In this document: piece by piece, positions 1 through 4,998 of the stretch | How the letters are laid out: each line of letters begins with the position of its first letter | How positions within the stretch are numbered: position 1 is the first letter of the stretch | Assembly: GCA_022545745.1 (NCBI GenBank) | Contig: JACZQL010000109.1 | Location: forward strand, 1-5,850 | Direction: 5' to 3' | Source of the DNA: Deltaproteobacteria bacterium | GTDB taxonomy: Bacteria; Desulfobacterota_B; Binatia; UBA9968 | DNA length: 5,850 nucleotides | Program-made: the position numbers and the translations under genes | The notes under the pieces: model-generated | What the model was told of the DNA's origin: nothing | The model's database searches: none | Seen by the model: only the letters and a program-made list of their open reading frames with translations

Positions 1-47
1 ACTGACAGGATGTAATTCGTAACTAGATTCGAGCCGTTTTCCTTCAT
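1..47 (-). CDS. Start of an unidentified leftward gene (partial)
   Basis: An ATG at 47-45 on the minus strand opens a frame that stays open to the window edge and gives MKENGSNLVTNYILS followed by an incomplete codon. It is preceded by a very good Shine-Dalgarno, AAGGAG at 60-55, seven bases before the ATG, which is the main reason to call it. It lies 83 bases downstream of the TetR-family repressor and in the same direction, so it could be co-transcribed with it and be a target of that repressor. Fifteen codons are too few to name a family, and I do not recognise it. The alternative is a chance ATG behind a purine-rich stretch. Confidence 0.45.
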   Translation of the reverse strand, partial: MKENGSNLVTNYILS

Positions 48-130
48 CACTCTACTCCTTCTTTCAGTGGTTTGGCATTCCTTTTCTTGATCATAACAGA
101 ATGAACATTCCGGAATTTGTTAAAAAAAAG

Positions 131-712
131 CTATTTTATGGCTGCGATGGTGGCCTTGACGGATTTGCGCAGTTCTTTTTCGCTGAGCACCTTCGCCATA
201 TTGAGGAGTCCAGTGGTATATCCCACCAATATCTTCGCATGTTCACGGGCGTCTACACTTTCAGGAATTTCACCGAGTTCTTTGGCACGCAAGAGTGCCG
301 CATGGTAGTAACCTTCCTGTGTTTTGAGGTGTTTCTCCAGAATCGCTGTTATTCGCTCATCCTCCTTAGCACCGAGCTCTGCAATCGTGTTACACATTAG
401 ACAGCCATTGGATGATACGCCGCTCTTTATCCTTGAAATCAATTCCATCAGAATCGATTCAATGACTTTAAGACCTTTTTTGGAATCCTCCAGTCGACTG
501 AAAAACGGGATGATAACATTTTCATAATAGGCTTGGAGGGTCTCCACGAAGAGTTCGTGTTTGTTTGTGAATGTCTCGTAAAGAGAAAATCGATTGATCT
601 CCATACTGTCAACGAGATCCTGCATAGAGGTGGCTTCATAGCCTTTATCCCGAAATGCTATCATCGCCTTATGTAAGACTTCTTCACGATCAAATTCTTT
701 TTGCCTTGGCAT
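131..712 (-). CDS. TetR/AcrR-family transcriptional repressor
   Basis: This is a complete 193-residue protein, the usual length for TetR-family one-component repressors, which bind DNA as dimers and let go when a small molecule binds the C-terminal domain. Residues 6-55 form the N-terminal three-helix DNA-binding domain. The helix-turn-helix spans about 28-50, with the family pattern TSMQDLVDSMEINRFSLYETF followed by NKHELF. The C-terminal ligand domain contains GCLMC at 103-107, and Cys104 and Cys107 are the only two cysteines in the protein. The ATG at 712 is supported by an AAAGGGG ribosome site a few bases upstream. The gene has its own promoter with a palindrome inside it (733-760), which suggests autorepression. 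The ligand and target genes cannot be read from the sequence. The closest candidates are the leftward gene at 1-47 and, less directly, the divergent cupin/ATPase pair. Confidence 0.93.
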   Translation of the reverse strand: MPRQKEFDREEVLHKAMIAFRDKGYEATSMQDLVDSMEINRFSLYETFTNKHELFVETLQAYYENVIIPFFSRLEDSKKGLKVIESILMELISRIKSGVSSNGCLMCNTIAELGAKEDERITAILEKHLKTQEGYYHAALLRAKELGEIPESVDAREHAKILVGYTTGLLNMAKVLSEKELRKSVKATIAAIK

Positions 713-732
713 CCCTGACCCCTTTGAGGCTG

Positions 733-760
733 ATTAAAAACGATCGTTCTGAAATGTCAA
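733..760 (-). promoter_or_regulatory. Sigma70-type promoter of the TetR-family gene
   Basis: On the minus strand TTGACA (760-755) is a perfect -35 box. TTTAAT (738-733) matches five of six -10 positions, and the spacing is 16 bases. The predicted start of transcription, about position 726, would leave a leader of only about 14 bases, which still includes the AAAGGGG ribosome site. Nothing similar in quality is visible on the plus strand for the divergent cupin gene. Confidence 0.75.
739..748. promoter_or_regulatory. Palindromic operator, probable TetR-family binding site
   Basis: AACGATCGTT is a perfect 10-bp palindrome and exactly fills part of the spacer between the -35 and -10 boxes of the repressor's own promoter. 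TetR-family proteins commonly bind short palindromes of this kind, and a site in the spacer would block RNA polymerase. The symmetry does not extend into the flanking bases. The assignment to this particular repressor is inference from position. Confidence 0.65.
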
Positions 761-796
761 GTCCTTTGGTCAATTATTTTAAGACCACAAATGAAA

Positions 797-892
797 GGGT
801 CAGGACTCGGGGGAGCGTGGGTCACTGATGGCCCAATCCGGTTGGTTTGAAAAAGAGTCTCAGGACAAATTGGGTGAAGACTTGACCCCGAG
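797..892. repeat. Degenerate GGGTCA-type inverted motifs in the intergenic gap
   Basis: GGGTCAGGACT at 797-807 recurs as its near reverse complement AGACTTGACCC at 878-888 (nine of eleven bases agree). In addition CTCGGGG at 806-812 is matched by CCCCGAG at 886-892. Motifs of the form GGGTCAGGTCTTG are common dispersed intergenic elements in some environmental bacteria, so these could be decayed copies of such an element. The pair is too short and imperfect to call a REP element or a mobile unit with confidence. The rest of the 713-1019 gap shows no gene. A TTGACC at 882-887 has only a poor -10 behind it. Confidence 0.3.
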
Positions 893-1019
893 GACCTGAT
901 CTTGGTATCTCACCTTTGTTAGGAGTTTTTCACGGAAGCGACTCACGCCACGGATGCGTGTAAGTGGTTGCATCCTTGGAAACCAATCTTTGGCTGAGTA
1001 GAACAGAAGGAGGGATTTC

Positions 1020-1991
1020 ATGTCACTAGAGGTACTTATAAAGGAACTAAAAGCATCATTTGAGCTCACTACCTATGCCAAATGGATGAAGGCAGAGGGA
1101 CTTCCGGTTTTCGACGGCTACGGATTGGAGGATGTGCGGGAATTAAAACTCTCCCCTTGGTCTCGCCTGGGGGGCAAGGGCGCTTTCATTCAACTCTATG
1201 GAATGATGGAAGGCTCCAGGGGGATGTATGTGGCGGAGATCCCGCCGGGCGGGGCACTGGAGCCGGAGCGGCACCTATACGAGGAGTTGATCTGCATCTT
1301 TGAGGGGAACGGGGCCACAGAGATATGGCAAGAGGGGGGCCGAAAGCAGATGTTTGAATGGGGTCCTTGGAGCCTGTTTTCCCCGCCGTTAAACGCATGG
1401 CATCGCCTGGTCAACGGCGGAAGGGACCCCGTTCGGTTTTTGGGAGTCACCAACGCGCCGCTAACCATGAATGCCTTTCGCGAACCGGATTTTATTTTTA
1501 ACTGTCCCTATGCCTTTTCGAGCCGCTATGCAGGACAGGATGGGTTTTTTCAGGAAGGCAAAAAGCGCTACCAGGATGAGTTTTCAAACGTGTGGGAGAC
1601 AAATTTTATTCCGAGCCTCAAAGAGGCTGCCGTAGAAGCCAAGGAACGCAAAGGCTCAGGGGTCAAGATTACCCAGTTCGAGATGTCTGGCAATGCCTTA
1701 ATCGGCCATCTATCAGAATGGCCATCCGGCCGCTACCATAAGGCCCATTACCATGGGCCAGGGGCTTTACTCCTCGGCCTTGAGTCCCGAGGGTACGTTC
1801 TAATTTGGTCCAAGGATCTAGGACATCAGCCTTACACCAATGGGAATGGGGAGGATGTGGTCAGAATGGATTGGAAAGAGGGGAGTGTCTATAGCCCTTT
1901 AGACGGCTGGTATCATCAGCACTTTAATACCGGGTCTCAGCCGGCTCGTCCAGATGCCGGATTTTGTTGGCCCTCGGAGGTCTTGAGCTAA
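1020..1991 (+). CDS. Two-domain cupin (bicupin) protein
   Basis: This 323-residue protein starts at an ATG with a strong AAGGAGGGA ribosome site at 1007-1015. It has two cupin beta-barrels. The first, about residues 60-145, shows PGGALEPERHLYEELICIFEG, with His85 and Glu88/89, and WHRLVN with His128. The usual first histidine of the HxH motif is replaced by Glu83. The second, about 215-305, shows HKAHYHGPGA (His240, His243, His245) and later YHQHFN (His299, His301), so it keeps a rich set of possible metal ligands. It resembles cupins annotated as ethanolamine ammonia-lyase-activating-like or gentisate-dioxygenase-like, but the name is often transferred loosely and no substrate can be read here. 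No signal peptide is visible, so it is likely cytoplasmic. The ATPase gene follows 40 bases downstream and is probably in the same transcript. A metal-dependent dioxygenase or a small-molecule sensor would both fit. Confidence 0.88.
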   Translation: MSLEVLIKELKASFELTTYAKWMKAEGLPVFDGYGLEDVRELKLSPWSRLGGKGAFIQLYGMMEGSRGMYVAEIPPGGALEPERHLYEELICIFEGNGATEIWQEGGRKQMFEWGPWSLFSPPLNAWHRLVNGGRDPVRFLGVTNAPLTMNAFREPDFIFNCPYAFSSRYAGQDGFFQEGKKRYQDEFSNVWETNFIPSLKEAAVEAKERKGSGVKITQFEMSGNALIGHLSEWPSGRYHKAHYHGPGALLLGLESRGYVLIWSKDLGHQPYTNGNGEDVVRMDWKEGSVYSPLDGWYHQHFNTGSQPARPDAGFCWPSEVLS

Positions 1992-2031
1992 AGAAGCGCA
2001 CTATCATTTCAAAGGTAGGTTTCGAAAGGAT

Positions 2032-3165
2032 ATGAGTGAACCATTTTTAAGGGCAGTGGGTCTGGGAAAGCGGTTTGGCAATGTAGCCGCCGTGAATAAT
2101 GTGAGTTTCGATGTAACCAAGGGGGAGGTCCTTACGCTATTGGGTCCAAGTGGTTGTGGTAAGACCACCACCTTGCGGATGATTGCCGGCTTTGAAAAGC
2201 CGGACACAGGAGAGATTGAGGTTGAAAACAATTTTGTAGTTTCGGTTCAGAAAAGAATCTTCCTCCCTCCCGAGAAGAGGGAGATGGGGATGGTCTTTCA
2301 ATCCTATGCGATTTGGCCTCACCTCGACGTCTTTGAGAATGTTGCCTATCCCCTGAGGGTGCGCCGTGTTAAGGGCAGCCTGGTGCGAGAGAAAGTGGAA
2401 TCCGTCCTGGGTCTGGTGGGTCTGACGGGCCTCGAGGATCGGTCCGCCATGCTCTTAAGTGGAGGACAGCAACAGCGGGTGGCGTTGGCCAGGGCCCTTG
2501 TCTATTCTCCCAAGCTCCTGCTCTTGGACGAACCGCTGTCCAATCTCGATGCCAAACTCCGCGAGCAGATGCGCGTTGAACTGAAGGAGCTTCAACGGCG
2601 CCTGTCCATTACCGTGGTCTTCGTCACCCACGATCAAATAGAAGCCATGACCTTGTCTGACCGACTGGCGGTGATGAACCAGGGTAGGATCGAACACTTG
2701 GGCACCCCGCAGGAGATCTATACGAAACCGGCAACCTCCTTTGTGCAGGAGTTCCTTGGGCGTGTCATATGGCTGGAGGGGAGTGTCATAGAAGACAACC
2801 TAGACCAACTATGTGTCGGGCTTTCGGGCGATGAGACGGTCGAAATCCGATGCAACTCCACCGATGGCGGAATGAAAAAGGGGGAACCCGTGGTGGTGGC
2901 TGTGCGACCCGAGGAGGTCAAACTAGGCAAGAGAAAAGAAGGAGACGGGTTGAATCAGGTCCCCTGCATAGTGGAAACTGCAGTATTCCTGGGAGATCGG
3001 TATGAATGCCATCTCCGCTTCGGGACCAATACATTTACGCTTTATACGTCCGTCAACGAGCCCTTTTCCTCGGGTCAAAAGCTCTATTTGGGGCTCTCAG
3101 AAAAAACCGTTCGAATTTGGCGTAAAGCGGATGCAACCCAATTGGTTGCCGAGGGATCTGCATAA
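2032..3165 (+). CDS. ABC transporter ATP-binding protein, MalK/PotA/FbpC type
   Basis: This is a complete 377-residue nucleotide-binding subunit of an importer. In order it shows Walker A GPSGCGKT at 38-45, the Q-loop glutamine at 90 in MVFQSYAIWPH, the signature LSGGQQQRVALARAL from 142, Walker B LLLLDEP at 162-168, the D-loop SNLD at 170-173 and the switch histidine at 200 in VTHDQIEAM. A C-terminal extension from about 240 ends in a TOBE-like fold (VVVAVRPEEVKLG, then ECHLRFG), which is typical of importers for iron, polyamines, sugars or thiamine-like compounds. All catalytic residues are intact. The substrate cannot be told from this subunit. The start is the ATG at the beginning of the domain. 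The nearest purine runs are GAAAGGA, only one base from the ATG, and AAAGGTAGG further off, so translation may be modest. No permease or binding protein gene is adjacent on either side. Confidence 0.95.
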   Translation: MSEPFLRAVGLGKRFGNVAAVNNVSFDVTKGEVLTLLGPSGCGKTTTLRMIAGFEKPDTGEIEVENNFVVSVQKRIFLPPEKREMGMVFQSYAIWPHLDVFENVAYPLRVRRVKGSLVREKVESVLGLVGLTGLEDRSAMLLSGGQQQRVALARALVYSPKLLLLDEPLSNLDAKLREQMRVELKELQRRLSITVVFVTHDQIEAMTLSDRLAVMNQGRIEHLGTPQEIYTKPATSFVQEFLGRVIWLEGSVIEDNLDQLCVGLSGDETVEIRCNSTDGGMKKGEPVVVAVRPEEVKLGKRKEGDGLNQVPCIVETAVFLGDRYECHLRFGTNTFTLYTSVNEPFSSGQKLYLGLSEKTVRIWRKADATQLVAEGSA

Positions 3166-3317
3166 TGGATATTAGCCTATTTCTACCTATATAATTCCGG
3201 TGCGGCCACTTGACTCGCTAAAAAAGGCTCCGAAAAACAGCGACTTATAGCCATCCTGGGGTGCAGAGAAGGACTTTTGGTCGAAGTTTCAATCATTTGG
3301 CTAGGTGTTTGAGTACA

Positions 3318-3346
3318 TTGACAATCCGCTATCTACGCATTATCTT
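3318..3346 (+). promoter_or_regulatory. Sigma70-type promoter of the FmdB-family gene
   Basis: TTGACA at 3318-3323 is a perfect -35 box. It is followed after 17 bases by TATCTT at 3341-3346, a four-of-six -10 box. Transcription would begin near 3353, leaving a leader of about 24 bases with a GAAGGA ribosome site. The promoter lies downstream of the GTG at 3305, so it argues against the longer reading of this gene and separates it from the ABC transporter gene upstream. Confidence 0.7.
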
Positions 3347-3376
3347 AAGAGAAAATCCACAGCTCGAAGGACTATA

Positions 3377-3712
3377 ATGCCCATATACGAATATCGGTGT
3401 CAGAAATGCGGTGAGTTTGAGGTTACCCAAAAGATCACGGCTCAACCTCTGGATGTTTGCCCCACCTGTGGACAAGAGGTCAAAAAGCTTATTTCCAATA
3501 GCACTTTTAAGCTCGTGGGAACCGGCTGGTATCTCACAGACTATGCCCGCAAGGGGCAGCAGTCTTCGGATGGTGCACAACCCGATAAGACCGAGTCCAA
3601 ATCAGACGGTAAGGCTGACACCAGCTCGGATACAAAATCGGATACAAAAAAAGAGACTTCAACCGAACAGAAACCTGCCAACCAAAAGGGCTCGGCCTCC
3701 ACGGCTTCTTAG
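3377..3712 (+). CDS. FmdB-family zinc ribbon protein with a disordered tail
   Basis: The protein is 111 residues long from the ATG at 3377, which has GAAGGA five bases upstream. A GTG at 3305 would add 24 residues but lies before the promoter and is not typical of the family. The start [12 protein letters not shown] is the hallmark of FmdB-type putative regulatory proteins (first seen near formamidase genes, function mostly unknown). Cys8, Cys11, Cys28 and Cys31 form two CxxC knuckles that should hold one zinc. The conserved [17 protein letters not shown] segment ends the domain at about 60. From about 61 to the end the chain is Lys, Ser, Asp and Thr rich and lacks hydrophobic residues, so it is probably disordered. 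A 12-base tandem repeat there encodes SDTK twice. The gene stands alone and its target is unknown. Confidence 0.9.
   Translation: MPIYEYRCQKCGEFEVTQKITAQPLDVCPTCGQEVKKLISNSTFKLVGTGWYLTDYARKGQQSSDGAQPDKTESKSDGKADTSSDTKSDTKKETSTEQKPANQKGSASTAS
3626..3649 (+). repeat. Two tandem 12-base units inside the FmdB-family tail
   Basis: TCGGATACAAAA occurs twice head to tail at 3626-3637 and 3638-3649, in frame, and encodes SDTK-SDTK. The copies are identical, so the duplication is recent or the site slips. It lies in the low-complexity tail, where a change in copy number would keep the frame. Confidence 0.85.
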
Positions 3713-3735
3713 CGCGTAAAGAGTGTCCCTATCTC

Positions 3736-3779
3736 CTTAAGAAAGAGTTTGCCGCAGATTTACGCCGATCAACGCAGAT
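3736..3779 (+). repeat. Dispersed 'CCGCAGATT' intergenic repeat, copy 1
   Basis: The unit starts with CTTAAGA and continues into GCCGCAGATTTACGCCGAT at 3751-3769 followed by CAACGCAGAT. Twenty-eight of 29 bases of the core are the same as in copy 3 (3871-3899). Sequences of this type are seen between genes in many environmental bacterial genomes, but I know of no proven function. It makes no protein and lies between two convergent genes. Confidence 0.8.
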
Positions 3780-3782
3780 CGT

Positions 3783-3805
3783 TTTCTGGCCATTTTGGCC
3801 AGAAA
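3783..3805. repeat. Nine-base-pair hairpin in the loop of the inverted repeats
   Basis: TTTCTGGCC (3783-3791) and GGCCAGAAA (3797-3805) are perfectly complementary around the five-base loop ATTTT. It sits between repeat copies 1 and 2, so the whole segment 3736-3860 can fold as a long imperfect stem capped by this hairpin. No T-run follows on either strand, so I do not call it a terminator. Confidence 0.7.
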
Positions 3806-3819
3806 TCAATAATCTTTTG

Positions 3820-3860
3820 TCTGTGTTTGTCTGCGTCCATCGGCGGTTGAAATTCTTAAG
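3820..3860 (-). repeat. Dispersed 'CCGCAGATT' intergenic repeat, copy 2, inverted
   Basis: Read on the minus strand this segment begins CTTAAGAA and continues CCGCCGATGGACGCAGACAAAC, a diverged version of copy 1 in the opposite direction. The first eight bases, CTTAAGAA, are identical in copies 1 and 2, so they form the matching ends of a 125-base inverted pair. Confidence 0.65.
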
Positions 3861-3899
3861 AGAATACTTAGCCGCAGATTTACGCCGATTAACGCAGAT
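3855..3899 (+). repeat. Dispersed 'CCGCAGATT' intergenic repeat, copy 3
   Basis: This copy has CTTAAGA at 3855, then GCCGCAGATTTACGCCGAT at 3871-3889 and TAACGCAGAT. The core differs from copy 1 by one base. The leading CTTAAG is palindromic and is shared with the end of the inverted copy 2. Confidence 0.8.
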
Positions 3900-3910
3900 A
3901 CTAATTTATT

Positions 3911-3928
3911 CACCGCAGAGGCGCAGAT
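3911..3928 (+). repeat. Shorter 'CACCGCAGAGGCGCAGAT' variant of the repeat
   Basis: CACCGCAGAGGCGCAGAT resembles the core of the neighbouring repeats but is shortened in the middle. A further fragment, CAGCGCAGAAA, lies at 3960-3970. These are probably decayed or variant units of the same dispersed family. Confidence 0.5.
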
Positions 3929-3974
3929 AAGAATTCGAATGGCTGACCAATTAGTCAATCAGCGCAGAAAGGAA

Positions 3975-4041
3975 GGATAGTTTTGATTCTAACCTATCCC
4001 GTCTTTTGGAGCACAGGGTCCTTTGGCGCACAGACCTTGTG
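3975..4041. other. Two hairpins between convergent genes, possible transcript ends
   Basis: GGATAG (3975-3980) pairs with CTATCC (3994-3999), followed on the plus strand by CGTCTTTT. CACAGGGTC (4012-4020) pairs with GACCTTGTG (4033-4041), nine pairs including one G-T wobble. They lie where the FmdB-family transcript and the lipoprotein transcript would meet, so one or both could end transcripts or protect 3' ends. Neither has a clean T-run directly after the stem, so they are not called intrinsic terminators. Confidence 0.3.
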
Positions 4042-4062
4042 TTGCAAAAGATAGGGCTTTTT

Positions 4063-4398
4063 TCAATCCTGTAAATATATCTCAAGGGAATCCAGGGTAT
4101 CTGAATCCACCTCTCCCGTCACTGTTAGTCCGTTAGCGGACTGGTAACGTCTCAGTGCGGAAATGGTCTGTGGGCCCATGAGGCCATCGGGACGTCCAGG
4201 CTGATACCCTCTGGCTCTCAACTGCTGTTGGGTCTTGCGGACTTGCGCATTGCTCGGGGTAAATTTCTTCTGCTTAGAGAACATACCCTTCACCTTGTAG
4301 GCGGCAGTTTTGGCGTCCTCTTGTAACCCACGAAAGGTCGAGCAGCCTCCCAAGGCGAATAGGAAAAGAGCCACGAAAAGGGGAATGACCTTACTCAT
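4063..4398 (-). CDS. Small lipoprotein with a peptidoglycan-binding domain
   Basis: The protein is 111 residues from the ATG at 4398. AGGGAGGT at 4411-4404 lies five bases upstream and fixes this start over a TTG seven codons earlier that has no ribosome site. Residues 1-19 are a lipoprotein signal: MSKVIPLFVALFLFALGGC, with the lipobox ending at Cys19, where lipid is attached after cleavage. The next residue is Ser, not Asp, so in a Gram-negative cell it would be sent to the outer membrane. A Lys-rich linker (about 31-48) leads to a PG_binding_1-type domain at 51-106 with the family pattern VRKTQQQLRARGYQPG, DGLMGPQTISALRRYQ and GLTVTGEVDSDTLDSL. It should anchor to or recognise cell wall peptidoglycan. 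No catalytic domain is attached, so its role is probably structural. The gene stands alone. Confidence 0.92.
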   Translation of the reverse strand: MSKVIPLFVALFLFALGGCSTFRGLQEDAKTAAYKVKGMFSKQKKFTPSNAQVRKTQQQLRARGYQPGRPDGLMGPQTISALRRYQSANGLTVTGEVDSDTLDSLEIYLQD

Positions 4399-4431
4399 TG
4401 TGTACCTCCCTAATTTCAAACCAGCTTCTGT

Positions 4432-4445
4432 ACAGCTTCAGCTGT
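4432..4445. promoter_or_regulatory. Palindrome upstream of the lipoprotein gene
   Basis: ACAGCT and AGCTGT at 4432-4445 are perfect inverted halves separated by two bases, and an overlapping CTGTACAG at 4428-4435 is also palindromic. The position, 35-45 bases upstream of the lipoprotein ATG, would suit an operator or a leader hairpin. No regulator can be named and no good promoter was found beside it. Confidence 0.3.
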
Positions 4446-4735
4446 CGAAGTGGGCGCCGCCTCGTTTCAGACATCATTCGCAGAATAGATTCTTCCAGTC
4501 TTGGCGGACACTTCAGATAATTCGAGGCAAGAAATGTGCCTTTATGGGAGGGTGATCCTACAGGTCAATAATAGTCGCTTTTGTACCACCTTTATCCATA
4601 CCAACCCGGACCCGTAGGACTCAAGACGCCGGAATTGTCTATCTCTGCCTCCGGATCATTCCCATGTGTACAGAATGGTTCACGAATGATACTCGTGGCT
4701 CAAATGTTAAGCCGTGGCGGTGAGCGAATCGAACA
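4446..4735. other. Intergenic stretch with no supported gene
   Basis: Reading frames here are short, lack ribosome sites and have no recognisable domain. The only local structure noted is a five-base-pair hairpin, CACGA (4681-4685) with TCGTG (4693-4697). The right part could be upstream intron sequence belonging to the group II intron remnant, but no 5' intron boundary (GTGYG) or domain I could be recognised. Confidence 0.4.
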
Positions 4736-4737
4736 TC

Positions 4738-4830
4738 CGGCCCAGTGTTGGGCTCAACGTACCGATCCGCCGTGTACGGACCCGTACGCACGGTGGTGTG
4801 ACAGGGGCAGCAGGCGACTGCTTACCTATG
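4738..4830 (+). mobile_element. Group II intron remnant: 3' end with domains V and VI
   Basis: GATCCGCCGTG begins at 4764, and a hairpin follows with the features of intron domain V. CCGTG (4770-4774) pairs with CACGG (4789-4793), a two-base CG bulge sits at 4787-4788, and TACG (4775-4778) pairs with CGTA (4783-4786) around a four-base loop. The lower strand GGTGGTGTG pairs back to CCG, giving a CGC-type catalytic triad. The next stem, GGGCAG (4805-4810) with CTGCTT (4818-4823), and a bulged A at 4824 fit domain VI and its branch point. CCTAT at 4825-4829 would be close to the 3' splice site. A hairpin at 4740-4753 may be the base of domain IV. The CGC triad points to bacterial class C-like introns. 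No intron-encoded reverse transcriptase is present, so it is a fragment or an ORF-less copy. The loop is GACC and not the usual GNRA. Confidence 0.6.
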
Positions 4831-4894
4831 TTGATAGCTCCCGTTTTCAAATTACGCTTATGATATTGGATTTTAATGAATTTTAGATTTGCCC

Positions 4895-4923
4895 TTGCGA
4901 AGCTCCGATTCTTTACATAATAT
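4895..4923 (+). promoter_or_regulatory. Weak sigma70-like promoter before the solute-binding protein gene
   Basis: TTGCGA at 4895-4900 and TAATAT at 4918-4923 are 17 bases apart, and each matches four of six consensus positions. The segment is AT rich, and transcription would start about 70 bases before the ATG at 4999. It lies downstream of the intron remnant. The match is modest and could be chance. Confidence 0.3.
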
Positions 4924-4998
4924 TTCTGCACAGTATCCTGGTCTGTTAGGTTTTTCTGGCCGATGCTATTGGCCTCAACCCTTGCTAAGGTAGGACAA

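Noticed and set aside
119..130. T-run after the TetR-family stop codon on the minus strand as a terminator
   Set aside because: No convincing GC-rich stem precedes the run of eight T. The TTCCGGAA palindrome lies on the wrong side of it.
101..400. A plus-strand reading frame of 99 codons
   Set aside because: It lies entirely over the clear TetR-family gene on the other strand, has no ribosome site and matches no family pattern.
3305..3376. A GTG that would extend the FmdB-family protein by 24 residues
   Set aside because: The promoter at 3318-3346 lies after this GTG, the ATG at 3377 has a good ribosome site, and the family starts with MPIYEY.
3736..3970. CRISPR array
   Set aside because: The repeats are in both directions, unevenly spaced and of different lengths, and no regular spacers or cas genes are present.
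4047..4063. Possible intrinsic terminator AAAAG-ATAGGG-CTTTTTT
   Set aside because: The stem is only five A/T-rich pairs and part of it is the T-run itself, which is too weak to call.
4428..4445. LexA (SOS) box
   Set aside because: CTGTACAG lacks the spacing between half-sites of known LexA boxes, and the gene downstream is a wall-binding lipoprotein with no SOS link.
4581..4886. A plus-strand frame of 101 codons over the intron remnant
   Set aside because: It has no ribosome site, the codons read through the intron domain V structure, and the product has no recognisable domain. It is a by-product of the structured RNA sequence.
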